From RDXT01 sp033765305 (GTDB lineage Bacteria > Bacteroidota > Bacteroidia > J057): a stretch of 50,187 bases of DNA. Made by a program: the position numbers and the translations under genes. The notes under the pieces are model-generated. The model was not told the DNA's origin. It ran no database searches and worked only from the letters and a program-made list of their open reading frames with translations. Shown here in pieces: positions 34,470 through 44,100 of this stretch. How positions within the stretch are numbered: the stretch's first letter is position 1; every line of letters starts with the position of its first letter. The stretch lies in the NCBI GenBank assembly GCA_033765305.1, contig JANRID010000009.1:1-50187 (forward strand), written 5' to 3'.

Positions 34470-35807
34470 ATGCACATCCTCAAAATCATCCACGGCTATC
34501 CCCTCCGGTACAATGCGGGGTCGGAGGTGTACAGCCAGAGCATCTGCCATGAGCTGAGCCGGCAGCATCAGGTGAGCATTTTTACCCGGGAGGAAAACCC
34601 CTTCCGCCCGGATTTTGAGTTGCGGGAGGAAGAAGAAACGCCGAACCGGAGGCTGTACCTGGCCAATATGCCGCGCGGAAAGGACGGCTACCGCCACCCC
34701 CAGCTGGATGCGCGCTTCGGGGCGCTGCTGGACCGCCTGCGGCCGGATATCGCCCACATCGGCCACCTCAACCACCTGTCCACCGGGCTGGCGGACGAGC
34801 TGCATGCACGCCGGATTCCCATCGTCTTCACCCTCCACGACTTCTGGCTGATGTGCCCCCGCGGGCAGTTTTTGCAGCGCAATTTCGGGGAGGCGGGGGC
34901 GCTGTACCGGGTCTGCGAGGGGCAGGATGACCGCAAATGTGCGGTCACCTGCTACCCGATGTACTTTTCAGGCCGGGCGCAGGACCGGCCCGACGAGGAG
35001 GCCTACTGGACCCGGTGGATCGCCGCCCGCATGGCGGAGACCCGGGCACTGGCGGGGAAGGTGGCCCGCTTCATCGCGCCCTCGCGCTACCTGCAGGAAC
35101 GTTTTGTCCGGGATTTCGGCCTGCCGGCCGACCGGGTGCAGTACCTCGACTACGGCTTCCCGCTTCAGTACCTGACGCCGGGCATCGCCAAATCGTCCGA
35201 TACCGCCGCAGGCGGCGGCCTGCTGACCTTCGGCTACATCGGCACCCACATCCCCGCCAAGGGCATTCACCACTTGATCGAGGCCTTCGGGCAGGTGCAG
35301 GGGCCCGCACGGCTGCGCATCTGGGGGCGCCCCCGTGCGCAGGAGACCGATGCCCTGCAGGCATTGGCCCAGTCTGTCGCCGCTCCCGAAAAGCCAGTGG
35401 AGTGGATGGGCGAATACGTGAACCACCATATCGCCAACCACGTCTTTGCCCGTTGCGACGGGATTGTGGTGGCATCCATCTGGGGCGAAAACTCCCCCCT
35501 CGTGATCCACGAGGCCCAGGCCTGCCGGGTGCCGGTCATCACCGCCGACTACGGCGGCATGCAGGAGTACGTGCGCCACCAGGAAAACGGCCTGCTGTTC
35601 CCCCACCGGGATCCGGCCGGCCTGGCCCGGCAGATGCAATGGGCGGCAGACCATCCGGCGGAATTTCTCCGGCTGGGCCAGCGGGGCTACCTCTACGCAC
35701 CGGACGGTCGCATCCCCGACATTGAGACGCACTGTCAGCAGCTTATGCACATATACCATCAAACCCTGCAGCAGCATGGAAACCACCTTCTGGAGACTCA
35801 CGCTTGA
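34470..35807 (+). CDS. Family 4 glycosyltransferase
   Basis: This 445-residue protein has the GT-B fold of family GT4 glycosyltransferases, which move a sugar from a nucleotide donor to an acceptor with retention. The N-terminal domain starts ILKIIHGYPLRYNAGSEVY with the usual Gly-rich acceptor loop, followed by FTLHDFWLMCPRGQF. The C-terminal donor domain includes TFGYIGTHIPAKGIHHLIEA, and then the E-x7-E type motif region in GENSPLVIHEAQACRVPVIT (acidic residues about 340-352). It is likely cytoplasmic or membrane-associated. It is the first long gene of the six-gene operon and overlaps the radical SAM gene by 32 bp. The acceptor is unknown. Confidence 0.88.
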   Translation: MHILKIIHGYPLRYNAGSEVYSQSICHELSRQHQVSIFTREENPFRPDFELREEEETPNRRLYLANMPRGKDGYRHPQLDARFGALLDRLRPDIAHIGHLNHLSTGLADELHARRIPIVFTLHDFWLMCPRGQFLQRNFGEAGALYRVCEGQDDRKCAVTCYPMYFSGRAQDRPDEEAYWTRWIAARMAETRALAGKVARFIAPSRYLQERFVRDFGLPADRVQYLDYGFPLQYLTPGIAKSSDTAAGGGLLTFGYIGTHIPAKGIHHLIEAFGQVQGPARLRIWGRPRAQETDALQALAQSVAAPEKPVEWMGEYVNHHIANHVFARCDGIVVASIWGENSPLVIHEAQACRVPVITADYGGMQEYVRHQENGLLFPHRDPAGLARQMQWAADHPAEFLRLGQRGYLYAPDGRIPDIETHCQQLMHIYHQTLQQHGNHLLETHA

Positions 35808-36825
35808 CACCAACCCGGAGGACTGCAACCTCGCCTGTGTGATGTGCGAGGAGCATTCGCCCTTCAGCGACTTCAAGGAAAAGCTCTTTGCCGAGACCGG
35901 GCAAAAAGTCCGCCGCATGCCCAAGGCCTGGCTGGAGCCGCTGTTCCGGCAGGCCCGCGAGATGGGCATCCGGGAAATCATCCCCTCAACCATGGGCGAG
36001 CCCCTGCTCTACAAGGACTTCGACTACATGCTCAGCCTGTTTGAGAAGTACGGTATCAAATGCAACCTCACCACCAACGGCACCTTTCCCAAGCGGACGG
36101 TGGAGGAGTGGGCCAAACTGATTGTTCCGGTAACCTCTGATGTAAAAATCTCCTGGAACGGAGCTACCGCCGAAACAGCCGAGCAGGTCATGCTCAAACT
36201 CGACTTTGCGCAGGCGGTGGAGCATGTGCGGGCGTTTATCGCCGTGCGGGATGCGCATGCCGCAGCTGGCGGCAACTTCTGCCGGGTGACCTTCCAGCTG
36301 ACTTTCATGCGCAGCAACATGCACGAGCTGGCGGGAATCGTGCAGCTTGCTGCCCGCCTGGGTGTGGACCGGGTGAAAGGGCATCAGCTTTGGGATCACT
36401 TCGAGGAAATCAAAGACCAGAGCTTCCGCCAGAACGCTGCGACCATTGCCGAATGGAACCGCTACGTGGCCGAGGCGCATGAGGCTGCCGAGCGGTTCCG
36501 CAAGCCGAACGGAGAAAAAGTCCTGCTGGAGCAGATCATCCCGCTGGAGCCGCAAGCAGACCAGGCTGTGCCCGAGCACTATGAATGCCCCTTTTTGGGC
36601 AAGGAATTGTGGATCTCGGCCACCGGCAAGATCAGCCCCTGCTGCGCGCCGGACGCGCAGCGCCAAAGCCTGGGGGATTTTGGGCACTACCCGCAGCTCA
36701 GGCTGGAGAACGCGGTGCAGGCTCCGGCGTACCGGGAACTGATGGCAGACTACCGGCAGCGCCCGCTCTGCCAGGGGTGCAATATGCGCAAGCCGGTATC
36801 CGCCGCAGAACCGAAGCCGGCATGA
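35776..36825 (+). CDS. Radical SAM/SPASM enzyme
   Basis: The 349-residue protein carries the radical SAM cluster motif CNLACVMC (C17, C21, C24) that holds the [4Fe-4S] centre generating the 5-prime-deoxyadenosyl radical. The barrel follows with TMGEPLLYKDFDYML and NLTTNGTFP. Near the C-terminus a SPASM/twitch-like region supplies further cysteines: CPFLGKELWISATGKISPCC, then CQGCNMRKP. Such proteins often modify peptides, but others act on small molecules. The chosen start at 35776 (METTFWRLTLDTNPEDC) leaves a normal length before the cluster. It overlaps the glycosyltransferase gene and the following kinase gene (ATGA junction). The substrate is unknown. Confidence 0.88.
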   Translation: METTFWRLTLDTNPEDCNLACVMCEEHSPFSDFKEKLFAETGQKVRRMPKAWLEPLFRQAREMGIREIIPSTMGEPLLYKDFDYMLSLFEKYGIKCNLTTNGTFPKRTVEEWAKLIVPVTSDVKISWNGATAETAEQVMLKLDFAQAVEHVRAFIAVRDAHAAAGGNFCRVTFQLTFMRSNMHELAGIVQLAARLGVDRVKGHQLWDHFEEIKDQSFRQNAATIAEWNRYVAEAHEAAERFRKPNGEKVLLEQIIPLEPQADQAVPEHYECPFLGKELWISATGKISPCCAPDAQRQSLGDFGHYPQLRLENAVQAPAYRELMADYRQRPLCQGCNMRKPVSAAEPKPA

Positions 36826-37346
36826 AAATCCTGCTCACAGGCAACATGGGGGCTGGAAAATCAACCGTTGCCCGGCAGGTGCTGGCAGCGAAGCCTGGCC
36901 TTCCGTTCCATGCGATCGACGCCTGCCGCCGGCAGTACGGAGACGGCAGCATGGCGCAGGAGGCCGTGGCCAGGACCGCCTTTCTGGAAGCCATTCAGGC
37001 CGCCGGCCCGATGCTCATCGAATGCACAGGGCTCGGCGATCTGGGGCTGGAGGTGCGCGCAGCCCTCGGCTCGGACCCGCTTACGGTCATCCTGCTGGAG
37101 GTGCCCCTGCCGGTCTGCCTGGCGCGGCTCGCTGCCCGGACCTGGGATGTCCCCTATCCCGGAACCCCGGAAACCGCAGCGGAGCTGTGTGTACGTTCGC
37201 ATGCGCAGTATGAAGCCGGAGCCATACACACCCGGTTCCATGCGCTGGCAGCAGGCAGGATCTATGTCTTTCCGCACCTGAATGCCGGAGATACCCGGCG
37301 GATTTCAGCTTGTATCCTCACTCAACTGGATCATGAAACAACTTGA
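36822..37346 (+). CDS. Small P-loop kinase-like protein
   Basis: The 174-residue protein begins with MKILLTGNMGAGKSTVARQV, a Walker A typical of small nucleoside, shikimate-type or AAA_33 kinases. Further family-like features are an acidic strand in FHAIDACRRQYGDG, the strand MLIECTGLGDLGLEV, and ILLEVPLPVCLARLAARTWD near the lid region. It probably phosphorylates a small molecule or RNA end, but nothing fixes the substrate. The gene starts inside the stop of the radical SAM gene and ends 14 bp inside the next gene, so it is tightly coupled in the operon. It is short for an NMP kinase but normal for shikimate-kinase-like folds. Confidence 0.8.
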   Translation: MKILLTGNMGAGKSTVARQVLAAKPGLPFHAIDACRRQYGDGSMAQEAVARTAFLEAIQAAGPMLIECTGLGDLGLEVRAALGSDPLTVILLEVPLPVCLARLAARTWDVPYPGTPETAAELCVRSHAQYEAGAIHTRFHALAAGRIYVFPHLNAGDTRRISACILTQLDHETT

Positions 37347-38772
37347 AACCCTCAGCCGGCTGCAGCCGCTGATTGCCTCCTTTCCGGGCATCCAGGGCGC
37401 CCTGCTCATCGGCTCCTTCGCGCGGCGCAGCCCCACATGGAATTCGGACCTGGATCTTTCTTTCTGGGTGGATGCCTCTTTTGATCCCCAGGCGTTTATT
37501 TCCAGCGCACGGGATACATTCGCCGGCATATTTCAGTATGGCCTGCACAGCAGCCACCGCGGACACCTCGTGCTCTACTTCGCCGACCGCCCCAAGGCAG
37601 ATATCGGCCTGTTCGACACCCTGAGCGGCCTGGACCGCAATTTCCTCGGCTCGGAAATCGAGGACATCGGAGCTGCCATTCTGTGGGATCCCCGGCACGT
37701 GCTCCAGGCGCATCTGGCCCGCATCGTCCGGGACCGGGTTCCTGGCGGCATCCCCGGCTATGCTGCCGAAGTCAGCCGGCTGGCAGACAAGTTTCTGTAT
37801 GAATTCGAGCAATTCTCCGAAGCCCACCGGCGCAGCGATTCGTACAAATCCTATTTTTTCTACAACATCGCGCTGCATGCCGCCATTCAAATCCGCTACC
37901 TCGCCCGCGGGGGCAGGGACTTTTATTTTTTGCCCAAAAACTTTGCGGCCTGCATGCTTACCCGGGAGGAGGATCAGGCCTTCCGGGAGCTTCGGGGCAC
38001 CCTCTACCTCCCGGAAATCAATGCGGTCAAGCGCCGGCTGATCGATTTTTTCCTCGACGGGCTGCGGGAGTCGCAGGCGGTGGATGCCAGCCGCATAGCG
38101 GAGATGGAGCATTTCTGCGAATTTGTCCGCCAGCGGGACTACCTCTGGAACTTCCGCGACCTCGCCGACCTCAACCCCAGGATCAGGCGCGGGCGTATCT
38201 TCCGGGCATCTGCCCTGACCCGCTATCAGCATGAGCCGTTCTTTCCCGAGCTGCTCGCCGGGCGGCGCATCCTCAAGGTGATCGACCTGCGGGACGACGA
38301 CGAAGTGGCAGCCTATCCGTATGAGCCGGGGCGGATGGACCCGGCCCGGCATATCCGGCTGCCGATCGACCCCCGGAAGCAGTCTGAGCACTTTCAGGCG
38401 CATTACCACTACGGCAGCCACAAGGAAATCGCCTACCGGCATTTTGCTGTGGAATGCAAACCCCAGATCAGGCAGCTCTTCGAAGAGTTGGCCGAGCCCG
38501 GCGAATCTGCTGCCCTTATCCACTGTCATGCCGGCAAAGACCGCACAGGCGTGCTGGTTACCCTGATTCACCTGCTGAGCGGGGCCGACGAGGAAACGGT
38601 TCAAATGGATTATCTCGCCAGCGAAATGGACTCGGATCCAGCGCTGCTGCAGACCTTCCGCGAAATTGTGGATCAGGCCGGCGGCATCCGCCCCTACCTG
38701 CTCAGCTGCGGGATCGCCCCTGCCACCCTGGAAGCCTTCCTGGCCAAACACCTCAATCCTTCCCTCGCATGA
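37333..38772 (+). CDS. Nucleotidyltransferase - tyrosine phosphatase fusion
   Basis: This 479-residue protein joins two enzyme domains. The N-terminal part is a minimal nucleotidyltransferase: GSFARRSPTWNSDLDLSFW (residues 27-45) gives the G-S motif followed by the paired aspartates D39 and D41 that bind metal. A helical region follows to about residue 270. The C-terminal part (about 275-475) is a Y_phosphatase3-type protein tyrosine phosphatase: WNFRDLADLNPRIRRGRIFR, LKVIDLRDDDEVAAYP, and the active site HCHAGKDRTG (C398 to R404, the C-x5-R loop). Both sites look intact. The pair could add and remove groups from a shared substrate or regulate each other. I do not know this fusion from described systems. 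It overlaps both neighbours. Confidence 0.87.
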   Translation: MKQLETLSRLQPLIASFPGIQGALLIGSFARRSPTWNSDLDLSFWVDASFDPQAFISSARDTFAGIFQYGLHSSHRGHLVLYFADRPKADIGLFDTLSGLDRNFLGSEIEDIGAAILWDPRHVLQAHLARIVRDRVPGGIPGYAAEVSRLADKFLYEFEQFSEAHRRSDSYKSYFFYNIALHAAIQIRYLARGGRDFYFLPKNFAACMLTREEDQAFRELRGTLYLPEINAVKRRLIDFFLDGLRESQAVDASRIAEMEHFCEFVRQRDYLWNFRDLADLNPRIRRGRIFRASALTRYQHEPFFPELLAGRRILKVIDLRDDDEVAAYPYEPGRMDPARHIRLPIDPRKQSEHFQAHYHYGSHKEIAYRHFAVECKPQIRQLFEELAEPGESAALIHCHAGKDRTGVLVTLIHLLSGADEETVQMDYLASEMDSDPALLQTFREIVDQAGGIRPYLLSCGIAPATLEAFLAKHLNPSLA

Positions 38773-40445
38773 GACCGACCATTGCCATCTACGGGATTCA
38801 GGACCGGAACGATTACGCCTATCCCGGCTATACCCACGACCATTCCATTTGCCGCATGGAAGGCGGAGAAGTTACCCACTACCTGCAGTTGGAGCGCTGG
38901 ACCCGGCGCAAGTACGACAACCAGATGCACCTGCACATCGAGGCGCTTATGGACCAGGGCATCATCCCCTTCTCCTACGACGCTGACTTCATCTTTGTCA
39001 ATTCCTTTGTCGGCAGCAGTTTTCTTTCCCAGCATGGCCGTATCCGCTTTGAGCAGACGCCGCGCCAGTCGCTGACGCCGGACGCAGTTCCGGGCTTCGG
39101 CTGGGTGGAATTCCGGAAGTGGGATGGCCGTGCATGCACAGCCTACGGCATGGACCATGAGCTGGCCCATGTATGCGCCAACCTGCCCTTTCACGGCTCC
39201 TTCCGCGAAAACAGCCTGCTGGTGCATTTCGACGGCGGGGCAAGTCTTGGAAATTTTTCGGCATATCTGTACAGCCATGGGAAACTGGAGGTTCTGGCGT
39301 GCCACTGGGAACTGGCGCAGCTGAGCAAGTTGTTCAATGACAACGCACTTTCGTTTGCATTGCTCAATCATGGGCCGGGTGAGCACTGTGCAGTTCCCGG
39401 CAAACTCATGGGCTTTGCGACGATAGGTGCTCCAACCCATGAAATCAGCGCATGGCTGCGGGCCAACCATTGGTTCAAGGACATCTGGGCCGACCAGCGC
39501 CCGTTTTATCAGGCCGCAAAAACAGATTTCGGCTGGACTGGCACACTGGGCGATACCCGGGATGCCTTCCTTCAGGACCTCGCTGCCTGTATTCAGCAGG
39601 AGTTTCAGGACGCATGGCTTGCATACCTGGAGCAGCTTCAGCATGCGGTACAGGCGGATTTTCTGTACTTCTCCGGGGGATGTGCCCTGAACATTGTGGC
39701 CAATACGCAAATCGTTGATTCGGGGCTTTTTCAGGATGTCTATATCCCTCCATGCCCGGGGGACTCCGGCCTTTCCATTGGGGCTGCCGCTTTATTGGAA
39801 TGGCAGAAGCACGGGAATGTAAAGCTGCATGGGCCCTATCTGAACAACGCAGGGCTGGCGGACCACCCCTATTCCTGGGACGGTGCCCTGGTCAAACGTA
39901 CAGGCGAGGCGCTCGCGCAGGGGCACATCATCGGAGTGTGCAACGGGCCGGGAGAGGCTGGCCCAAGAGCCCTGGGAAACCGCAGCATCCTGGCCCGGCC
40001 GGATTCGCCCGCCCTGGCGCAAAAAGTCAGCATGGGCTGCAAAGGCCGGGAATGGTACCGCCCCATTGCGCCGGTCATGCTGGAAAAACATGCCAAACGC
40101 CTCACCGGCAAGTCGGCTATCCACCACTTGAGCCGGCTGATGCTCCTGGATTTTGACATCCCCGCTGCCAATCGGGCCGCGATAGCAGGGGTGGTGCATG
40201 CCAACGGAACCTCCCGGATTCAAACCCTTTTCTCCCGGGCGGATAACCCGTTCCTTTGGGATGTGCTCATGTATCTGGATGAGCATCACGGAATCCCTGC
40301 CCTGATTAATACGAGTTTCAATGGGCGCGGAGAGCCCATTGTCCATACTGCCGCCCAGGCGAAGGATAGCGCTATGCAAATGGGCCTGGATGCGGTCGTA
40401 CTCAACGGGACCTTTCATTCCTTTGCTCATACATTAGTGCCATGA
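38769..40445 (+). CDS. Carbamoyltransferase, NodU/TobZ type
   Basis: The 558-residue protein belongs to the NodU/CmcH/TobZ family, which uses carbamoyl phosphate and ATP to make carbamoyl-adenylate and then carbamoylates a hydroxyl of a sugar, antibiotic or signal molecule. The N-terminal Kae1-like domain shows AYPGYTHDHSICRM with metal-binding histidines, AYGMDHELAHVCANLPF, and FSGGCALNIVANTQI. The C-terminal carbamoyl domain has GPGEAGPRALGNRSILA and INTSFNGRGEPIVHTA. Length is near the usual 550-600 residues. It starts in an ATGA overlap with the fusion gene and ends in another with the WG-repeat gene. Together with the glycosyltransferase it points to a carbamoylated glycoside or similar product. 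Confidence 0.9.
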   Translation: MRPTIAIYGIQDRNDYAYPGYTHDHSICRMEGGEVTHYLQLERWTRRKYDNQMHLHIEALMDQGIIPFSYDADFIFVNSFVGSSFLSQHGRIRFEQTPRQSLTPDAVPGFGWVEFRKWDGRACTAYGMDHELAHVCANLPFHGSFRENSLLVHFDGGASLGNFSAYLYSHGKLEVLACHWELAQLSKLFNDNALSFALLNHGPGEHCAVPGKLMGFATIGAPTHEISAWLRANHWFKDIWADQRPFYQAAKTDFGWTGTLGDTRDAFLQDLAACIQQEFQDAWLAYLEQLQHAVQADFLYFSGGCALNIVANTQIVDSGLFQDVYIPPCPGDSGLSIGAAALLEWQKHGNVKLHGPYLNNAGLADHPYSWDGALVKRTGEALAQGHIIGVCNGPGEAGPRALGNRSILARPDSPALAQKVSMGCKGREWYRPIAPVMLEKHAKRLTGKSAIHHLSRLMLLDFDIPAANRAAIAGVVHANGTSRIQTLFSRADNPFLWDVLMYLDEHHGIPALINTSFNGRGEPIVHTAAQAKDSAMQMGLDAVVLNGTFHSFAHTLVP

Positions 40446-41140
40446 ACTGGAAAGAAATCACCGTCTCCCCCGACTGGACCCACTTTCTCTACCGAGGCCA
40501 GGTTCTCTTTGGAAGAAAATTCAAGTCCGTCCTCAAGTTTAAAGGGATCGGCCTGGCGCCAGTGGAGGATGCGCAGGGCTGGCACATCATCGATCCTGAA
40601 GGCAGCACGGTGATCCCCGGCCCCTTCCGGGCTGCATGGGGGTTTTATGAAGGCCGGTGCGCCGTGGAAGATGCCGGGGGCTGCTATCATATCAGCGAGA
40701 CGGGCCAGCCGGCCTATGCCGAGCGCTACGCCTGGTGCGGCAATTTTCAGGAAGGAGCCTGCCCGGTCAGGGACCTCGCAGGGCACTATTTCCATATCCG
40801 CCCGGATGGCAGCCGGCTGTATGTGCAGCACTACCGCTACTGCGGCGACTTCAAAGACGGCTTCGCCTGTGTGATGCTGCCCCACGGCCGCTTCAAGCAC
40901 ATCGATGCCCAGGGGAATTACTGCTACGCCGCCGAGTTTCACGACGCAGGAGTGTACCACAAAGGCATCGCTACCGCCCGCGACGAACAGGGCTGGTTTC
41001 ATATCAGTCTGACGGGCGAGCCGCTCTATCCGGAGCGCTACGCCATGCTGGAGCCCCTGTACAATGGCGCGGCTTTCGGCGCGGGCCCGGATGGACAGAA
41101 GCGGATCTGCACCCTGCAAGGAGGCTCACAGGCGCTATAA
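40442..41140 (+). CDS. WG-repeat protein
   Basis: This 232-residue protein consists of WG (KWG)-type repeats of about 23-24 residues: for example RAAWGFYEGRCAVEDAGG, YAWCGNFQEGACPVRDLAG, YRYCGDFKDGFACVMLPHG and FHDAGVYHKGIATARDEQG, each followed by a strand ending near HI. Such repeats are thought to form beta-solenoid or propeller-like surfaces and bind other proteins; no catalytic residue is known. There is no signal peptide. It is the last gene of the six-gene operon, starting in an ATGA overlap with the carbamoyltransferase. A role as scaffold or substrate carrier for the operon enzymes is a guess. Confidence 0.85.
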   Translation: MNWKEITVSPDWTHFLYRGQVLFGRKFKSVLKFKGIGLAPVEDAQGWHIIDPEGSTVIPGPFRAAWGFYEGRCAVEDAGGCYHISETGQPAYAERYAWCGNFQEGACPVRDLAGHYFHIRPDGSRLYVQHYRYCGDFKDGFACVMLPHGRFKHIDAQGNYCYAAEFHDAGVYHKGIATARDEQGWFHISLTGEPLYPERYAMLEPLYNGAAFGAGPDGQKRICTLQGGSQAL

Positions 41141-41175
41141 TCCCATGAAATTCAGGATCTTGCACACACAAACCC

Positions 41176-44100
41176 TCACCTGACCAGCAGCACCTGCTTC
41201 GCTGCGCGGCCCTGCGCGGTCTGCACGGAGATCAGGTACAGGCCGGCGGCCTGGTCCCCCAGATCGAAGGCGAGCTCGAACTGCCGGCCCCGGTGCCGGG
41301 TCCGCTGCAGGCACTGGCCGCTGGCGGCGTGCAGCTCCACGACTGCGTCCTCCTCCCGCGCAAACCCGAACGATGCCAGAAACTGCCCCCGGGCCGGATT
41401 GGGCATCAGCCGGAAGGTGTGCAGGCCCATCAGCTCCCCGATGCCCGTCACGGCCTCCACCACGGCGCTCGCCGTGTCCGTGCAGCCGTTGGCGTCGGTG
41501 ACGGTCACGGTGTATGTGCCGGGCGGCAGCTGCTGGGCGCTGGCGCTGGTGTCGCCGCTGCTCCACAGGTAGCGGTAGGGCGGCAGGCCTCCCGCAGCAA
41601 GCGCCGTGGCCGTGCCGCCGCTGGCGTCCTGGGCGGGCGTCGCGCTGGCGCTCGCCGTGAGCGGCGCGGCAGCGGGCGGCGGCACCAGCACGGACACCGT
41701 GGTCGTACAGCTGGCCGCATCCACCACCGTCACCGTATAGCTGCCCTCGCACACCTGCGCACGCGGGGCGCCGGTAGCGCCGTCGTTCCACACATAAGCT
41801 GCGGCGCCCGTCGCATTGGAGAGGTCAAAGGCCACACTGGCCGCGCAGGGGGCGCATGCCGCGCCCGCCAAGACCGGGACCGCGCTGAGCGAGCAGCCGC
41901 TGTTGACCGGCCGCGCATAGCAGATTTCCAGCCGCCAGTCCGTCAGGGAGCCGCCGTCGGGCTCCTGCACATCGGCCATCTCCAGCGTCCAGACGCCCTG
42001 GGCGTTTTCGCCGCTGAAGACGGCCAGCGGCGTCTTGGGCTGATACACCCATCCGCTGGTGGGCGGGCAGGGGATCGCACTGTAGGGCGCAGTTGCCTGA
42101 TCATCGAAGCCGAAGTCGAAATCCCGCTCCCCTTCGCACACCGGGCCTGCCGCCAGCAGCTTGGTGCCTCCGGGGCTGATCAGGGAAAAGCGCAGATCGC
42201 GCATATAGTCATGCGTGCCGCGCAGCATGGGAAGGTTCACATCCGTCACCACGCCTGCAGCCGGCATGTTCACCGTCGCCAGCACCGTGTCCGGCACGGC
42301 GGGGTTCAGGAACAGCGGCAGGCCCGTGCCAAGCAGCGTGGTGCACACCGGCGCGGCGGTCGTGAACTGATGCACCGGGCCGAAGGCCCCTTCGCCGCAG
42401 GCATTGCCCGCTTTCACCCGCCAGTACAGCGTGGTCTGCAAGGGAAACTGCACCGGAATCTGGTACTGGCTGCCGCTGATCCCCGCCTGCTGGAACAGCA
42501 GCGGCGCGAAGCCCGGATTGTCTGCCACCTCGACCGTATAGGCACCCGCGCCGGGCAGGGCGCTCCACACCAGCCAGGGCGCAGGCTGCACCTGCACCGC
42601 GCCATTGACGGGCACCACGGGCTGCACCGGCGTGCCGGGCAGCGCCGGCACGGTGCTGAGCACCACGGGCGCCGTCTGGCTGCCGCCGGCACCGGTTCCG
42701 GTGATGGAAAGGGGGTACAGGCCGGGCGCAGAAGAAGCCAATCCGCTGAGGGTGAGCAGGGCCTGGCCGCCCGCCGGCAGGGTATCCGGGTCAAATACGG
42801 CCGCAGCGCCCGGGGGCAGGCCCGACACCGCCAAGGCCACCGGCCCGGCAAAGCCGCCGGTGCTGCCCACGTTCAGGACGAGGGTCAGGGTATCCTGGCC
42901 GCAGGCGCTGAGCGCTTGCGGAGCGGTATTCAGCAGAAATCCCGGGTTGGACGCCTCGATGCTGAAGTTCTGGTCGGACACATCGAAGAAAATACTGCCT
43001 GCGCAGCGCACCATGACCCGCGCCGAGCCGGTGGCGGTCTGGGGAACCAGCACCGGATACAGCCCATCGTTGGGCACGCCCGCCGCCAGTACGACGGGGT
43101 AGCTGAGCCCGCCGTCGGTCGAGAGCAGGATGTCCACCTCCGTGCATACCACGGGCGCAAACTGGGTATTGCCGGTATTCCAGTACACCATGGCCTGCCC
43201 GCCTGCGGTCCAGCTGATGCCTGCCGCGCTGGGATTCGTCACCACAAAAGGACCGGCCAGACCGCTCACAGTGATCCGGACGCTGTCCTGCGCGGTGCAG
43301 CTTCCGCCGATGGCGTTGTCGCGCACCGAAACGCGGAAATTCAGTTCGCGGGACACTGTGGGCAGCACCTCCCAGGTAAAAGGGCCGCCGGCTGCCAGCG
43401 CGGCCAGCGAAGGAAAGTAGCGGGTCGGGCTCGATGCGGGAAGCAGGGTCCGGAAATTGGGGCCGCCGGTGCTGCCGGGCAGCGGAGGCTGGGGGCTCAG
43501 CTCGCTGTCGAACTGCTCCCAGCAGTAGGTGAGGGAGTCGCCGTCGGGGTCGGTGGCCTGGGCGGTGAGGAAAAAGGGCGTGCCCGCCGGAATCACATAG
43601 GCCTGCCCGATGCTGCTGACAGCGGGCGGGGTATTGCCGAAGGCCGTGTGCACGCCGCAGGACTGCCCGCCGCCGAGGACGATGAAGCGCGACATTTCCT
43701 CCAGGTTGTAGCCGTGGAAATAGGCGTCGGAATTGTTCTGGACATTGTCGCCGCAGATGCCGGCGTAGGCCATGATGGTGGAGCCGCTGCCCGGCTCTAC
43801 GGCGCTGGGGTCGGGCGAAAAGGTATTGCCGCAGCCCCGGAAGGGGTGGCTGCCTGAAAACTGATGCCCGATCTCGTGGGCGACATAGTCGATGTCGAAG
43901 GGATCGCCCACGGGCGAGGTGAGGCCGGTAAAGCCGCCGGATTTGTAGAAAGGCTCGCAGACCACGGCATAAAAGGCTGCGCCGCCGCCCGCCGTGCCGA
44001 ATACGTGCCCGATGTCGTAGGCGCTGTCGCCGATCAGGCTGTCGGTCAGGGCCATATTCTCCCCGATCAGCATCCCGCCGTCGTCGTTGGTGAAGGGGTC

